From positions 133,129,891-133,193,890 of the forward strand of contig CM043947.1 of NCBI GenBank assembly GCA_014529385.2: DNA of 64,000 bases, in the 5' to 3' direction. The stretch comes from Adiantum capillus-veneris (taxonomy: Eukaryota; Streptophyta; Polypodiopsida; Polypodiales; Pteridaceae). Below the pieces are notes generated by a model. That model was not told where the DNA came from, did no database searches, and saw only the letters and a list, made by a program, of their open reading frames with translations. Positions 47,304-60,118 of this stretch are shown here, piece after piece (position 1 is the stretch's first letter; each line of letters starts with the position of its first letter). A program made the position numbers and the translations under genes.

Positions 47304-48234
47304 TAATGTGTTTACCACCAAACATGTACAAATTTGCAATTTGCAATGTGTAAGACAACATGGACAAGTCATAAGTTGTGTTTCAACTTGTTGAGATTTT
47401 AAATATATGTTCTGGCACATTACCCTTGTATATTATCATCATGTGTTTTCCATACTTTAAGAGTTGATTTGGGTCTTGTTTTCCTAAGGACATTGCATGA
47501 TCGCTTGTTTACCTAGGACTGTATCAAAAACACTCTTTTGCAAAAAACAATTTGGCAAGAAATGATTTTGTCAGAGCTCTTTGGAAACATCAGTCCACCT
47601 AGGAAGCGGGATAGTGTATTTTGGGCAAACATTGTCCACTCTTGTAACATTCCATTGTGAAAGACAAGTATCAATGCCCCGTAGATTTTGTCAAGATATT
47701 GTGAAAGAGCTGCATCTCTTCTATGGTACTCTCATGTTTGACAACGAAGAAATTCATCCTTTTTAGCAATCCAAGATTGCACCCAAAACATGTTAGATTC
47801 AAAGAGAGTCATTTAGGGGGGTGTGGGTTAGGGGGGGGGGGGGGGGGGATTACCATAGAACTTGCATACATAGTTCTTCCTTCCATAGGTCCACTGAGCG
47901 GCTTGACCCTTGTGCTAGGCACTTATACCATTCCTCTACTTCTTTATTTCTCGTTGAGGGCTTCAGGCTATTCCCAATTCCTTGAATAGTGGCCTCATTG
48001 GGGAGTGTCTCCTTATACTTCTTTGCCTTTTGGAAACAAAGTTTGAGACACTCTAGTGGGTTGCTTGAGGTTTTCATTGCCTTGTCATCACTCTTGTTTT
48101 CAGAGACAAAGCCGCTCAACACCATTTTAGATGAAATGGAAAAATCCCACAACTTTGGGACTAATTTCAACGCCTATGGATTTCTATTTCCCAATAAATT
48201 TGGAAAAAATTCATTTAATTTGGGAATGTGACAA
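47304..48234. other. Mostly non-coding; poly-G run and a weak minus-strand ORF
   Basis: A poly-G run lies at 47831-47848. The minus-strand ORF 47850-48170 (NPLECLKLCFQKAKKYKETL) could be an exon or a repeat piece; nothing confirms it. Confidence 0.35.
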
Positions 48235-48500
48235 AGAGATAGATTCTCAAGAAAATGGTGGTGTTGAGAAACACCTTTTAAAATTTTTATTTTTATGTGG
48301 GTGTTTCAAAACACTTCATAAAAGAGATAGATTCTCAAGAAAATGGTGGTGTTGAGAAACACCTTTTAAAATTTTCATTTTTATGTGGGTGTTTCAAAAC
48401 ACTTCATAATAGAGATAGATTCCCAAGAAAATGGTGGTGTTGAGAAACACCTTTTAGAATTTTTATTTTTATGTGGGTGTTTAAAAATACTTCATAAAAT
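48235..48500. repeat. 88-bp tandem repeats with hairpins (copy A)
   Basis: Units start with AGAGATAGATT at 48235, 48323 and 48411. Each contains the hairpin GGTGTTGAGAAACACC and a second one, GTGTTTCAAAACAC. The array lies just 3' (minus sense) of the DDE-like gene tail. Confidence 0.9.
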
Positions 48501-48545
48501 CATACATAAGCTGGGAAAATAAAACAATGAGCAAGATATGAAATG

Positions 48546-48683
48546 CTATTCAATTTCTCCTATTAAGCTAGCCTGTGCCTTCTCCATGACATTTGATGGG
48601 ATCTTGATTGTTTTCGCAATTCTTCCACCCCTTGGAGTCCATGACCATACAATTGTATCAACACACTCCTAGCGCTTTGGGTC
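48546..48683 (-). pseudogene. Duplicated C-terminal tail of the DDE-like gene (copy A)
   Basis: The minus strand encodes DPKR-stop-ECVDTIVWSWTP..., the same tail as 54243-54380 but with Trp changed to TAG at about 48671. It is separated from any gene body by an LTR. GGGTC at 48679-48683 is the pre-LTR flank also seen at copy B. Confidence 0.85.
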
Positions 48684-49349
48684 TGTGATGTCCCCACCCC
48701 GCCGTTTCCAATGGTGGATCTGATGGTGAACCCGGTGGCCACTAGATCTATTGCGGAAGCAAACAAAATGGTTCAGGGTTCGACTAGCGGACGATCTCTC
48801 ATCACAAAGTGACTCGAGTTCGAGCCTACTAGCAGGGAGATCTAGCTCCACCTCGCAGGGAAAGCGTACTTGAACTATCTAGCGATCCTAAGACCCACCT
48901 TCCAAGAGGAGAGAAACCCCGAGCGCCTTTTTCCCCATGTTTCAGAGGCATGTACACTCGAGATTTCACCGCTCTAGGGGCAATGAGTATTACTAATATC
49001 GAAGTAAGAACAATGGGGATAGAGAGTTCCCGACCAATCAGGACCACCCATCGCATAGGCATTGACAACCTGAGCCAAGGCCCCACTTTCCACCCCCACA
49101 CTCACACTTCCTTGTGTGACCTAATTACTACCACAAAGATTGTTCAACATAAAGATTCCTTGTTTAATTCCAAATCACATTGTTCATTAATACAGCCCTT
49201 CAACCAGTATTCCCAACAACACCAAGACAGAATTCTAGTAAAAATTCTACTCAAACTTATTCATAAAAGTTCCAATGTTCTCGAGGTACAACATCCCCCC
49301 TCCAGCGAGAGTTCACTCCTCCCATTGTCGCCTAGCTGCCCATACAACT

Positions 49350-49471
49350 AGGTATGTCCACCGCATAGAAAGCACGTCATGGACACTCCCACCGCATCGA
49401 AAGCAAGACGTGGGTTCCCACCGCATAGAAAGCAAGTCGTGGGTATCCACTGCATAGAAAGCAAGTCGTGG
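49350..49471. repeat. ~30-bp minisatellite in the LTR (copy A)
   Basis: Four units built on CACCGCATAGAAAGCAAGTC. Copy B at about 55005-55088 has three. Confidence 0.85.
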
Positions 49472-50725
49472 ATTCAAGAGCCCTTAACGAGGAACTCTTC
49501 CCCCTGTGATCAGTAGGGGGGTCATGACTGATTCAACATTGGAAATAAAATGAACATGTCCAGCTAAATTTTCCCTAGTAGACATTCTTTCCTAATTGCA
49601 ACCAACATACCCATCAATAATTTCCTTCCTACTTTAGAACTTAATGTACAATGAATTCAATGTCGAGGTTTCCGTCGGATTTCTCCAACATGTTTGGGGA
49701 TATTTTCATTCCTAACTAAATGTGTGCAATGTTAAATTAAACAACTTGAATGAAATTATGATCTACCTCTTCCATTTCATCGTCGATGGCCCGTGAGATG
49801 GCCGGTATTTGTTCCTCCATGGAAGCTTTTCCCTTCCCGTTCACCTTGCTCATTCTTGCCTCGTGGTCGTGGGCTCCACCAAAGCGAGTCCTCTTAATCG
49901 GGGCCATTTTAAACTCACTGCTTTAAGTAATTAACTTGGGGAAAAGAGCTAATGTTCGTAAGCGTCATAACAAGCCAAATGATAGATTAGCAACATCAAA
50001 CAATGCCTGCTACATGAGAGGTTTAGATTTTTCCATATAGCAATCATTATGGATGACACATAATCCTATGGGAACCGGCTGTAAGGATAATTACTTGGCT
50101 TACATGATCAAGACTAATAGGATTTCACTAATGGAATTACCAGAGAGATGAATTAAGCACGATTAATCTCTTTCCTAGCAATTAGAGGGTGCAGAGTCAC
50201 CGCATGCATAGGTGTGAGAAAAACCACCTCTTAGAGATTTAATGACAGATTAATCTTACCTTAATTATATCTTAATGCATAACAGAGATGGATCTAAATC
50301 AGCTACAATATTAATGCATGATAGAAAGAGTGATTCTCATCAATCTACACAATTACCAACTTACCGATTAATTTCTATGCTACCTAGAGAGAGAAAATTC
50401 TAATAATCGTGCACTAATCATTAATTAAGAGTGATGAATGGCTGATAATTCAGCTATGGATGATGATTACATAATAGAATATAGTTAAGGAGAATTTAGA
50501 GAGTAATTATAGAGAATTACGACTAGGAATAAGTATAATAGACGAGAAATTTAGATGGTAATGAAAAGGATTTGTAGAAAGCATTAATTAAACCGTGGTT
50601 ACCGTGATTAAGGGCTGATAATCCTCTCGATTCTCTGATCTAATCGAGCTTCTTGAGGCGAGAATTCGATAGCACCTCCCTCCTTGCTTCTCCTTCAAAA
50701 GGTGTGTGTTCCGGCAGCACCTTCC

Positions 50726-50770
50726 CAGAGTGTGTGTAGGTGTGTGTGTGTGCGCTGTGTGTGTGTGAGA

Positions 50771-50804
<34 letters not shown>
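50726..50804. repeat. (TG)n microsatellite in the LTR
   Basis: Interrupted TG tract near the LTR TATA-like TATTAAAAG (minus, about 50813-50822). Copy B has the same at 57690-57727. Confidence 0.9.
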
Positions 50805-50808
<4 letters not shown>

Positions 50809-51477
50809 AGGTCTTTTAATAGGCTTCTACAAGCTGAAAATCGATTTGTGCTTCTATAAGCATCTGAGTGAGCACTCAGTCTCTGCATTGGCAAGTTCAG
50901 TTCCCCTACCCACCAAGTGTCAGGTTGGCTTGGTTAACTGACTCTGAGACTTTGTTACTGGCTTGGAAACTCTCCCAAGACTCCCACAAAGCAAGAGGGA
51001 GCCCCCTAGCTGCTAAAGCTGATCTGGAGTGGGCTGGAACCTGTTCCCACACAGTCCCGGGCCCCAGGTACCTCCCTGGGCAATTTTGAGAAAATTTGAT
51101 TCTAGGCTAAAACGGGTCATACGAGTCGGATTTTGATGCCGAAAATTGCTATAGCAAGCTCTAACTAAGGCGTAGTGGCCCGAGTACCTGCCATATTTAG
51201 CAGCCCTCGAGGTCCGAAAATGCATTTTTTTGAAATTCGGGGTACGGGTGCAGTTTTTCGAGACAATCAAAACTGGACGGGTCGGGTGACCAAAAACTTA
51301 CTATTTTTAGAATTTTTTTACAAAAATTATTTTAATTCACATTTCGGAGCTTTAAAACATTCTAAACATTATGGCACTGACAGAATCTGGAAAACTGCTA
51401 AAAATAGTAACTTATTTCATTATTTTCATTTCAAGGTACAATGGTGTTCTTTTTTGATCGGGGGCAGAGACCTTACA

Positions 51478-54060
51478 ACCTCCCCAACGTGAAAAATTTG
51501 AGATGTCCTCATCTCAAGAATGTGTTTGGGTAATCCTTTATGAGCGTTGGTTTGTCCTCCCAAGTTGCATCTTCTTCAGGGTAATCCTTCGGCTACTTTA
51601 CCAGGTGCTCTGTGATAGTTCTGTTGCGTAACTTCCTTTCCCTTGTTTCCAGTACGTAGTCAGGTTGGAGCTTGAGAACTCCTTGTGCTGACATGACTAT
51701 CTGATCTGAGTCCAAGAATTGATCAGGGTTAGGAATATAGGGTTTGAGTAAGCTGACGTGGAATACATCATGAACCTTCAAGTTTGCAGGTAACTTTAGC
51801 TTGTAAGCTTGGCCACTCACAACCTTAATGATCTCGAATGGTCCACAATACCTTGGGCTTAGCTTCTTATATCTGCCTAGAGATAAGTTGCTTTTCTTTG
51901 GTCGGACTCGCAAAAAAAACCTTATCTCCTTCTTTGAAAGTTCTTTCCGAACGGTTCTTATCTGCATAGTGCTTCTGTCTATCCTGAGCGGCCTGAATGT
52001 CCTGGCGAATAGCTCTAGTCTGTTCTTTCATATCCTCTAACATCTTTCTAGAGGCTTCTACCCTGATGGTTGGATCTGAGAAGTTCAGTGGTGCTAAACA
52101 GTCCTGTCCATAAAGAGCTTTGAAAGGTGACATTCCAATGCTTCTGTGTTCGGAAGAGTTGTAAGAATACTCCACCAAAGGTAGATATTGTAACCACTTC
52201 TTTGGCTCTTGCGAACAATAGGCTCTGAGAATGTCCTCGATGACTTGATTAACTCTCTCAGTTTGCCCATCTGTCTGTGGATGATACGCTGTACTGAAGG
52301 CTAATTGTGACCCAATAGATTGGAAAAGAGAAGTCCAAAATTTTGATGTAAACTTGGCATCTCTATCACTAACGATACGCTTGGGTAGACCATGTAATCT
52401 AAAAATCTCCTTGATGAATACCTGACTAACATCTGAAGCAGTAAAGGTTGTCTTTACGGGTATTAGATGAGCCACTTTTGTGACCATATCAACAACCACG
52501 AAAACAGAATCATAACCTCCTGTAGAAGGTAATCCTGTAACAAAATCCATACTGATGCATTCCCATTTCATCTGGGGTATGTCAAGAGGTTGAAGTTGCC
52601 CTTGTAACTTGATTCTTTCGGCCTTTATCTGCTGACAAGAAAGACATTGCCTCACATAGCGAAGTATGTCCCCTTTCATTCCAGAACAAAAATAACTCCT
52701 CCTGACAGCATGAAGAGTCTTAGCATAGCCTGGATGTCCAGATGTAGGGCTATCGTGCGCTTCATATAAAATGGCCTTCTTTAAGGCTGGATCTCTGGGT
52801 ACACAGAGTCTATGTCTGTAGTAAAGACATCCTCCCATCAGAGAGTAATCTTTAGCTTCAGGCATCTTATTCTACTGGACTAGAGATACTATACGTTGGT
52901 ATTCTGGATCAACCAAAGATGCTTCTTTGATTCTATCCCACATAGGGTTATTTGGAATAGAGATAGCTCCGAGAAAGGATTTTCGGCTAAGACCATCTGC
53001 AACTGCATTTTCCTTTCTTGGTCTATACTTTATGTCAAGGTCATATTCCTGTAATAGCTCTATCCATCGTCGTTGTCGCATATTGAGAATAGGTTGAGTA
53101 AAAATCTATTTTAAGCTCTTGTGGTCTGTAACCAGCTGAAATTTGCGCCCAAGAAGATAATGTCTCCATAACTTCAGCGCATGAATAACTGTAAAAGTTC
53201 CAAATCATGAGTAGGATAATTCTTCTCATGATCCCTCAGCTTTCGCGAAGTATACGCCACTGGTCTTCCTTCTTGAGTAAGAACTCCTCCTAGAGAAAAT
53301 TTGCTAGCGTCGGTCGCTACTTCAAATTCCTTGCTGAAATCTGGAAGCTTTAAAATAGGAGCCGAGACCAAGAACTCTTTTAGCTTAGCAAAGTTAGACT
53401 CGTGCTCGGTCTTCCATTCGATCCTCATTCCTTTCTTCAGGAGTTCCGTCAAAGGTGCAGCAATACGTGCATAATCCTTGACAAAAATCATGTACCATCC
53501 CGTTATTCCAAGAAATCCTCTTACTTCGCTGCCGGTGGATGGCTGAGGCCAATCAACGATGTCCTTGACCTTGTCTGGGTCCACTGAAATCCCCTAAGCC
53601 GATATGACAAATCCAAGATAGTTGACTTTTGGTGAGCAAAAAGTGCACTTGCTCTCTTTAGCGTAAAGTTGGTGTTCCCGAAGAAGATCAAGTACTTTGC
53701 GAACATGTTCTTCGTGATCTGCCTCGTTCTTAGAATAGATCAGAATGTCATCAAAGAAAACCAAGACAAAATCATCCAGGTAAGGTCTGAAAATATCCTG
53801 CATAAGTCGATTGAAGCTTGCAGGAGCGTTTGTTAGACCAAAATACATTACTGTGAACTCGTAGTGCCCATACCTAGTATTGAAAGCTGTCTTTGGAATA
53901 TCTGATTCCTTGATCCTGATTTGGTAATATCCTGACCTTAGATCTATCTTAGTAAATATTTTGGCGCCGTGGAGTCTGTCCAAAAGTTCGTTAATCCTTG
54001 GAATTGGATACTTGTTCTTGACACTTACCTAGTTCAATCCCTGGTAGTCTATGCATAGCC
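51478..54060 (-). pseudogene. Minus-strand chromovirus pol, truncated and decayed
   Basis: From right to left: RT (starts inside [18 protein letters not shown] near 53755), RNase H ([14 protein letters not shown]), integrase (MDFVTGLP, VSDRDAKF, QTDGQTERVNQ), and a C-terminal chromodomain (RTITEHLVK...DYPEEDATWED) near 51560. Stops: TAG at 54029 (Gln expected), 53594 (Gln), about 53114 (Trp), 52872 (Gln) and 51593 (Trp), plus frameshifts near 51900 and 53210. Gag, protease and the start of RT are missing. RT is joined at 54060 directly to the 88-bp repeats of the gene tail. Confidence 0.9.
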
Positions 54061-54240
54061 TTTTAAAATTTTCATTTTTATGTGGGTGTTTACAAACACT
54101 TCATAACAGAGATAGATTCCCAAGAAAATGGTGGTGTTGAGAAACACCTTTTAGAATTTTTATTTTTATGTGGGTGTTTAAAAATACTTCATAAAATCAT
54201 ACATAAGCTGGGAAAATAAAACAATGAGCAAGATATGAAA
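54061..54240. repeat. 88-bp tandem repeats (copy B, partial)
   Basis: About two units, near-identical to 48366-48545. The array starts mid-unit at the junction with the RT sequence. Confidence 0.88.
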
Positions 54241-54242
54241 TG

Positions 54243-54380
54243 CTATTCAATTTCTCCTATTAAGCTAGCCTGTGCCTTCTCCATGACATTTGATGGGATC
54301 TTGATTGTTTCCGCAATTCTTCCACCCCTTGGAGTCCATGACCATACAATTGTATCAACACACTCCCAGCGCTTTGGGTC
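54243..54380 (-). pseudogene. C-terminal tail of the DDE-like gene (copy B)
   Basis: The minus strand encodes DPKRWECVDTIVWSWTPRGG and on to IGEIE-stop, matching the tail of the plus-strand paralogue (WEDTSCIIWAWKPKGG). It continues the gene body that ends at 58397, with the LTR between. The frame is in register across the GGGTC duplication (minus GACCC, Asp-Pro). Confidence 0.9.
54376..54380. repeat. Target-site duplication, left (GGGTC)
   Basis: The same five bases follow the LTR at 58397-58401. Confidence 0.88.
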
Positions 54381-57300
54381 TGTGAGGTCCCCACCCCGCC
54401 GTTTCCAATGGCGGATCTGATGGTGAACCCGGTGGCCACTAGATCTATTGCGGAAGCAAACAAAATGGTTCAGGGTTCGACTAGCGGACGATCTCTCATC
54501 ACAAAGTGACTCGAGTTCGAGCCTACTAGCAGGGAGATCTAGCTCCACCTCGCAGGGAAAGCGTACTTGAACTATCTAGCGATCCTAAGACCCACCTTCC
54601 AAGAGGAGAGAAACCCCGAGCGCCTTTTTCCCCATGTTTCAGAGGCAAAGTAAGCACAATGGGGACAGAGAGTTCCCGACCAATCAGGACCACCCATCTC
54701 ATAGGCATTGGCAACCTGAGCCAAGGCCCCACTTTCTACCCCCACACTCACACTTCCTTGTGTGACCTAATTACTACCACAAAGGTTGTTCAACATAAAG
54801 ATTCCTTGTTTAATTTCGAATCACATTGTTCGTTAATACAGCCCTTCAACCAGTATTGCAAACAACACCAAGACAGAATTCTAGTAAAAATTCTACTCAA
54901 ACTTATTCATAAAAGTTCCAATGTTCTGGAGGTACAACATCCCCCCTCCAGCGAGATTTCACTCCTCCCGTTATCGCCTAGGTGCCCATACAACTAGGTA
55001 TGTCCACCGCATAGAAAGCACGTCATGGACACTCCCACCGCATCGAAAGCAAGACGTGGGTTCCCACCGCATAGAAAGCAAGTCATGGATTCAAGATCCC
55101 TTAACGAGGAACTCTGCCCCCTGTGATCAGTAGGGGGGTCATGACTGATTCAACATTGGAAATAAAATGAACATGTCCAACTAAATTTTCCCTAGCAGAC
55201 ATTCTTTCCTAATTGCAACCAGCATAACCATCAATCATTTCCTTCCTACTTTAGAACTTAATGTACAATGAATTCAATGCCGAGGTTTCCGTCGGATTTC
55301 TCCAACATGTTTGGGGATATTTTCATTCCTAACTAAACGTGTGCAATGTCAAATTAAACAACTTGAATGGAATTATGATCTACCTCTTCCATTTCTTCGT
55401 CGATGGCCCGTGAGATGGCCGGTATTTGTTCCTCCATGGGAGCTTTTCCCTTCCCGTTCACCTTGCTCGTTCCTGCCTCGTGGTCGTGGGCTCCACCAAA
55501 TGGAGTCCTCTTAACCGGGGCCATTTTAAACTCACTGCTTTAAGTAATTAACTTGGGAAAAAGTCCGTAAGCGTCATAACAAGCCAAATGATAGATTAGC
55601 AACATCAAACAATGCCTGCTACATGAGAGGTTTAGATTTTTCCATATAGCAATCATTATGGATGACACATAATCCTATGGGAACCGGCTGTAAAGATAAT
55701 TACTCGGCTTACATGATTAAGAATAATAGGATTTCACTAATGGAATTACCAGAGAGATGAATTAAGCACGATTAATCTCTTTCCTAGCAATTAGAGGGTG
55801 CAGAATCACCGCATGCATAGGTGTGAGAAAAACCACCTCTTAGAGATTTAATGATAGATTAATATTACCTTAATTATATCTTAATGCATAACAGAGATGG
55901 ATCTAAATCAGCTACAATATTAACACTAGGTTGGTAATGGGACTCTTTTATGTCCTAGGACACTTTTATGTCCTGTTAAGTGACCATTTTCCTTGAATTA
56001 TGTCAAGAGTTTCAAAATGGATTTTGAGGTGCTATCTATCTAGAAAGTTGTCTCGTGAGCTGAAAAAAACTCGACCTTTTTTTGGAATATCAATTCCACC
56101 TTTAACCTTGTCCTTGCACAACATTTCACAACCTAAATTGTGTGAAAAAACGGGTCCTCTTTTTGGCTTTTTTCAACTTTTTGCAACTATACCACTCTAG
56201 AATTCATTTTTGTGAGGTCTATAATGCTAGAGAACTATCTTTAGTAGTCCTTAACATGTCCTGATGCTTCTAGGGAGAAATAAATATTAAAGTTGTAGGT
56301 TATGACCAAATTACAAAAATTGTCAAATCCTGTTTTTTAGCCAATTTTAGCTCTTCTATGATTTTTTTGGTGGATTTCATGATATCCAAATGCATTTTTT
56401 ATTTTCTATGTCGCATATTGTAACATAAATCTAATATTCCTTGAGTTTTGGGGCACCTAATACCCTATTTTTCATAGTACACAACGATGGTTGAATTTTT
56501 CAATTATAGAAGAAAATAAAACATTCTAGTATATCAAGTATAGCATTTTCAATATTGTTAGTTTCTTCTGAAAACTACATGCATTTTGTAGGTAGTAACC
56601 ATATCTAGTCATAAGGATCAAATTTGGCTAGATATTGAATAGTTTCTATGGGATTCTACAACTCATAATGTTGAACCCAGTTTTTTCATGTTTGCTGTAT
56701 TTAGCACTTCATCTTTGTCCCCAAGATTCCCCTTGGTAACAGATGTATTATTCTTTTGACATGCTCCATGGCTCCATATGAACATAAAGGACAATAGGGA
56801 ACTAAGAAAACATGCATATATTATTTGTATTGAGCGTGGCTATAGAAACTTTGATGATAGGTTTGCAGAATGGTAAAAATTCAACTTTTTTGTACCTATT
56901 TATTTTGGCAAAACAAAAAATAGTGAGTGAGAAGCAATCATATGTTCCGATCACCAACCCATTGAAGTTGACTAGGGAATTTATCTCAGGTCCTACAAAA
57001 ATCCCTAATTTTATTTTTTTGCAACAAAACGTAAGAAATGACCGTTTTGATGAAAATGCACTGGTCCATCAACTTTGGAGGCTTGGTGTGACCAAAAGAT
57101 GAGAAATTTTACAAGTTTCTTATTTTTTCCATGTATAGTAGGCCTTGAACTATAACCTCACAAAAGGACTTTACAAAATGAGTGGATCTACTATGGTTTT
57201 GGAGGTTTTTTTCAAAACCCTGAAAGGACACTTTTATGTCCTGTTAGGTTACCAACCTAGTGTTAATGCATGATAGAAAGAGTGATTCTCATCAATCTAC

Positions 57301-57689
57301 ACAATTACCAACTTACCGATTAATTTCTATGCTACCTAGAGAGAGAAAATTCTAATAATCGTGCACTAATCATTAATTAAGAGTGATGAATGGCTGATAA
57401 TTCAGCTATGGGATGATGATTACATAATAGAATATGGTTAAGGAGAATTTAGAGAGTAATTATAGAGAATTACGACTAGGAATAAGCATAATAGACGAGA
57501 AATTTAGATGGTAATGAAAAGGATTTGTAGAAAGCATTAATTAAACCGTGGTTACCATGATTAAGGGCTGATAATCCTCTCGATTCTCTGATCTAATCGA
57601 GCTTCTTGAGGCGAGAATTCGATAGCACCTCCCTCCTTGCTTCTCCTTCAAAAGGTGTGTGTTCCGGCAGCACCTTCCCAGAGTGTGTG

Positions 57690-57728
<39 letters not shown>

Positions 57729-58396
57729 AAGTCTTTAAATAGGCTCCTACAAGCTGAAAAGCGATTTGTGCTGCTATAAGCATCTGAGTGAGCACTCAGT
57801 CTCTGCATTGGCAAGTTCAATTCCCCTACCCACCAAGTGTCAGTTGGCTTGGTATACTGACTCTGAGACTTAGTTACTGGCTTGGAAACTCTCCCAGGAC
57901 TCCCACAAAGCAATAGGGCGCCCCCTAGCTGCTAAAGCTGATCTGGAGTGGGCTGGAACCTGTTCCCACACAGTCCCGGGCCCCCAGTACCTCCCCGGGC
58001 AATTTTGAGAAAATTTGATTCTAAGCAAAAACGGGTCATACGAGTCGGATTTTGATGTCAAAAATTGCTATAGCAAGCTCTAACTAAGGCGTACTGGCCC
58101 GAGTACCTGCCATATTTAGCAGCCCCCGGGGTCCGAAAATGCATTTTTTTGAAATTCGGGGTACGGGTGCAGTTTTTCGAGACGATCAAAACTGGACGGG
58201 TATTGTGACCAAAAAATTACTATTTTTAGAATTTTTTTACAAAAATTATTTTAATTCACATTTCGGAGCTTTAAAACATTCTAAACATTATGGCACTGAC
58301 AGAATCTGGAAAACTGCTAAAAATAGTAACTTATTCCGTTATTTTCATTTCAAGGTACAATGGTGTTCTTTTTTGATCGGGGTGAGAGACCTTACA
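54381..58396 (-). repeat. Solo-type chromovirus LTR, copy B, inside the DDE-like gene
   Basis: Starts TGTGAGGTCCCC and ends GAGACCTTACA, flanked on both sides by GGGTC. No internal element sequence adjoins either end, so it is structurally a solo LTR. It is 4.0 kb because of the 1.34 kb transposon at 55924. It interrupts the last ~45 codons of the gene. Confidence 0.9.
55924..57262. mobile_element. Non-autonomous DNA transposon, CACTAGG ends, TTAA target duplication
   Basis: The 14-bp inverted ends are perfect: CACTAGGTTGGTAA and its complement. Flanks are TTAA (55920-55923) and TTAA (57263-57266). LTR copy A at about 50312 shows the empty site with a single TTAA. Subterminal repeats AGGACACTTTTATGTCCT occur at both ends. 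The 1339-bp body has no convincing ORF. TTAA duplication is known for piggyBac, Kolobok and some Sola elements; the CACTA-like ends would predict 3 bp, which does not fit. The superfamily is therefore open. Confidence 0.93.
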
Positions 58397-58401
58397 GGGT
58401 C
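58397..58401. repeat. Target-site duplication, right (GGGTC)
   Basis: Matches 54376-54380; it completes the Asp-Pro codons of the interrupted gene. Confidence 0.88.
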
Positions 58402-60118
58402 AGCAAGATTGCAGCACCAACTCTTTTTCCATCAATCCTCATACTGTTCTTAGATTGTGGGATTTCGTTTTCGATGTTTTGGTGCTCAATACTGAATCAG
58501 AACTTTCTTGTAGTTAGGAGATGATTTGTCTACATCAACGTTTGACTCTGCCACTCCTAGCCATATCGGATATTCAGGATCTGCGGGTCTCACAAGAACA
58601 AGATCCCCTTTTCTTACATCAATTTGAGGCCTAAAGGCCTCTTGTGGCCTTGCACTTTGAGGACCAACATAGTGATCATTCAATTCTTCATATCCTTGAA
58701 ACTCATCTCTGTCTTCCTCTATCTCTTGCATTCTATGACTCCCTATAGTCTTTGGCCAAAATGTTGTATATTCACCAATGTGTTTATTGGTTGGTTGTTC
58801 AAGCTCATTGATTATGTTTTGCCAACAAGTGATAACAGGCTCCATGTATTTTGTGGAGTCATGGTCCTTTCCCTTTAATAGAGAACATCTTTTCCAAAAT
58901 TCAAGATATGACTTAATCCCTTGAATAACAAGCGGACTATCTATCACATAGTCTGCTATAGGTACCATATCTGGACAGCCTGTTGGTAATTTTGGTTTTC
59001 CCTGGTCATCTTTTTTCCACAACTCAATTCCCGACTCCTTTGGCATCCAATCGGGTGATTTGGGATGAATTTTGTACTGCATTACTGGGACTTCACCTTG
59101 CATATAAAAACAAAATTGAAGTGGCTTAGAGTGTCCGACTAGAGCATCTTGTTCGTCACACATGTACCCTTGCACAAAGGATTTAAAGTTGAGAACTTGT
59201 GTCATCAAAAATGGTGTTGGAGCTGAGCTTTCACATCTTTGAAAATGTTCCATCAGATGTGGAAAAGTGAATGTTATTCCTGTTCACAATCTTTCTGAGA
59301 ACCTACTAAACATTGCATCTATGTCCTCATGTGTATGACCCACCATTAAGAATCCCAAATGCACGGTTTTGAAAACTCCTTTTGCTACTAACAAGGATAA
59401 GTATGCAAACAAATATCGATTTTTATTCTCTCCTGCACAATTATCTAGCTGTAGCAAAAGATTCTCAGTCAATTTTTGAAATACAGGAGTGGATATGGTA
59501 TCCACAACACATTGAGAGGAAGTTGATTGTATGTGTACAATCTCTTTATTACATCCCTGGATGGCCAACGGTGGTGTCATTGTTGATGCATTCCTCTCAC
59601 GCTCTTGCTTCATTTTGTTTTGGAGGTCTAGAGCTCTCCTTGAGTTCAATGCATTGAATAACGTTACATTGCTGCATGGCGTACCGCCATGGCATAAATC
59701 TCCTTGTCCATGGTTTTCTGTTCTTTCCAGATTCTGTAAACATAATGCAAGGGAACCAATTGTAGCATTGGGATCTGAAGGCCATAGACCATTAAGTGAT
59801 AAGTGACCATACATTCCATGACCATGTCCATGTGTTATCACACCTGTTAATGATACTTGAAATTGATATGCATTCGCATAATCTTTTGAGTTCACACGCA
59901 ACCTAGGTATTGCTGTCTTTTTTTGATCTATTTTATCATGTATAATGCATAAATACTTATCCTTTTGCAACTGGGAGAACTTACGCCAGGTGTAGTACAC
60001 ATTCCTACAACTTTGTTGTTGCAACATGTGAATTCGACGTTCATCCTTCAAATGTGCAATCATCTTGTCATCCTTTGTTGACTCTAGTTGAGACTTTATC
60101 CGACTACACACAACACAT

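Larger units (their letters stand above)
48684..51477 (-). repeat. Chromovirus LTR, copy A
   Basis: Plus-strand start TGTGATGTCCCC and end GAGACCTTACA form near-perfect inverted ends. Polypurine-type sequence GTTGGGGAGGT and pol follow at 51478, so this is the element's 3' LTR. About 2.8 kb. It matches 54381-58396 apart from the transposon there and small indels (for example about 50 bases at 48950-49005). Confidence 0.88.

Noticed and set aside
55924-57262. En/Spm (CACTA) assignment of the TTAA element
   Set aside because: The ends begin CACTA, but the duplication is four bases, TTAA, confirmed by the empty site; no 3-bp duplication fits.
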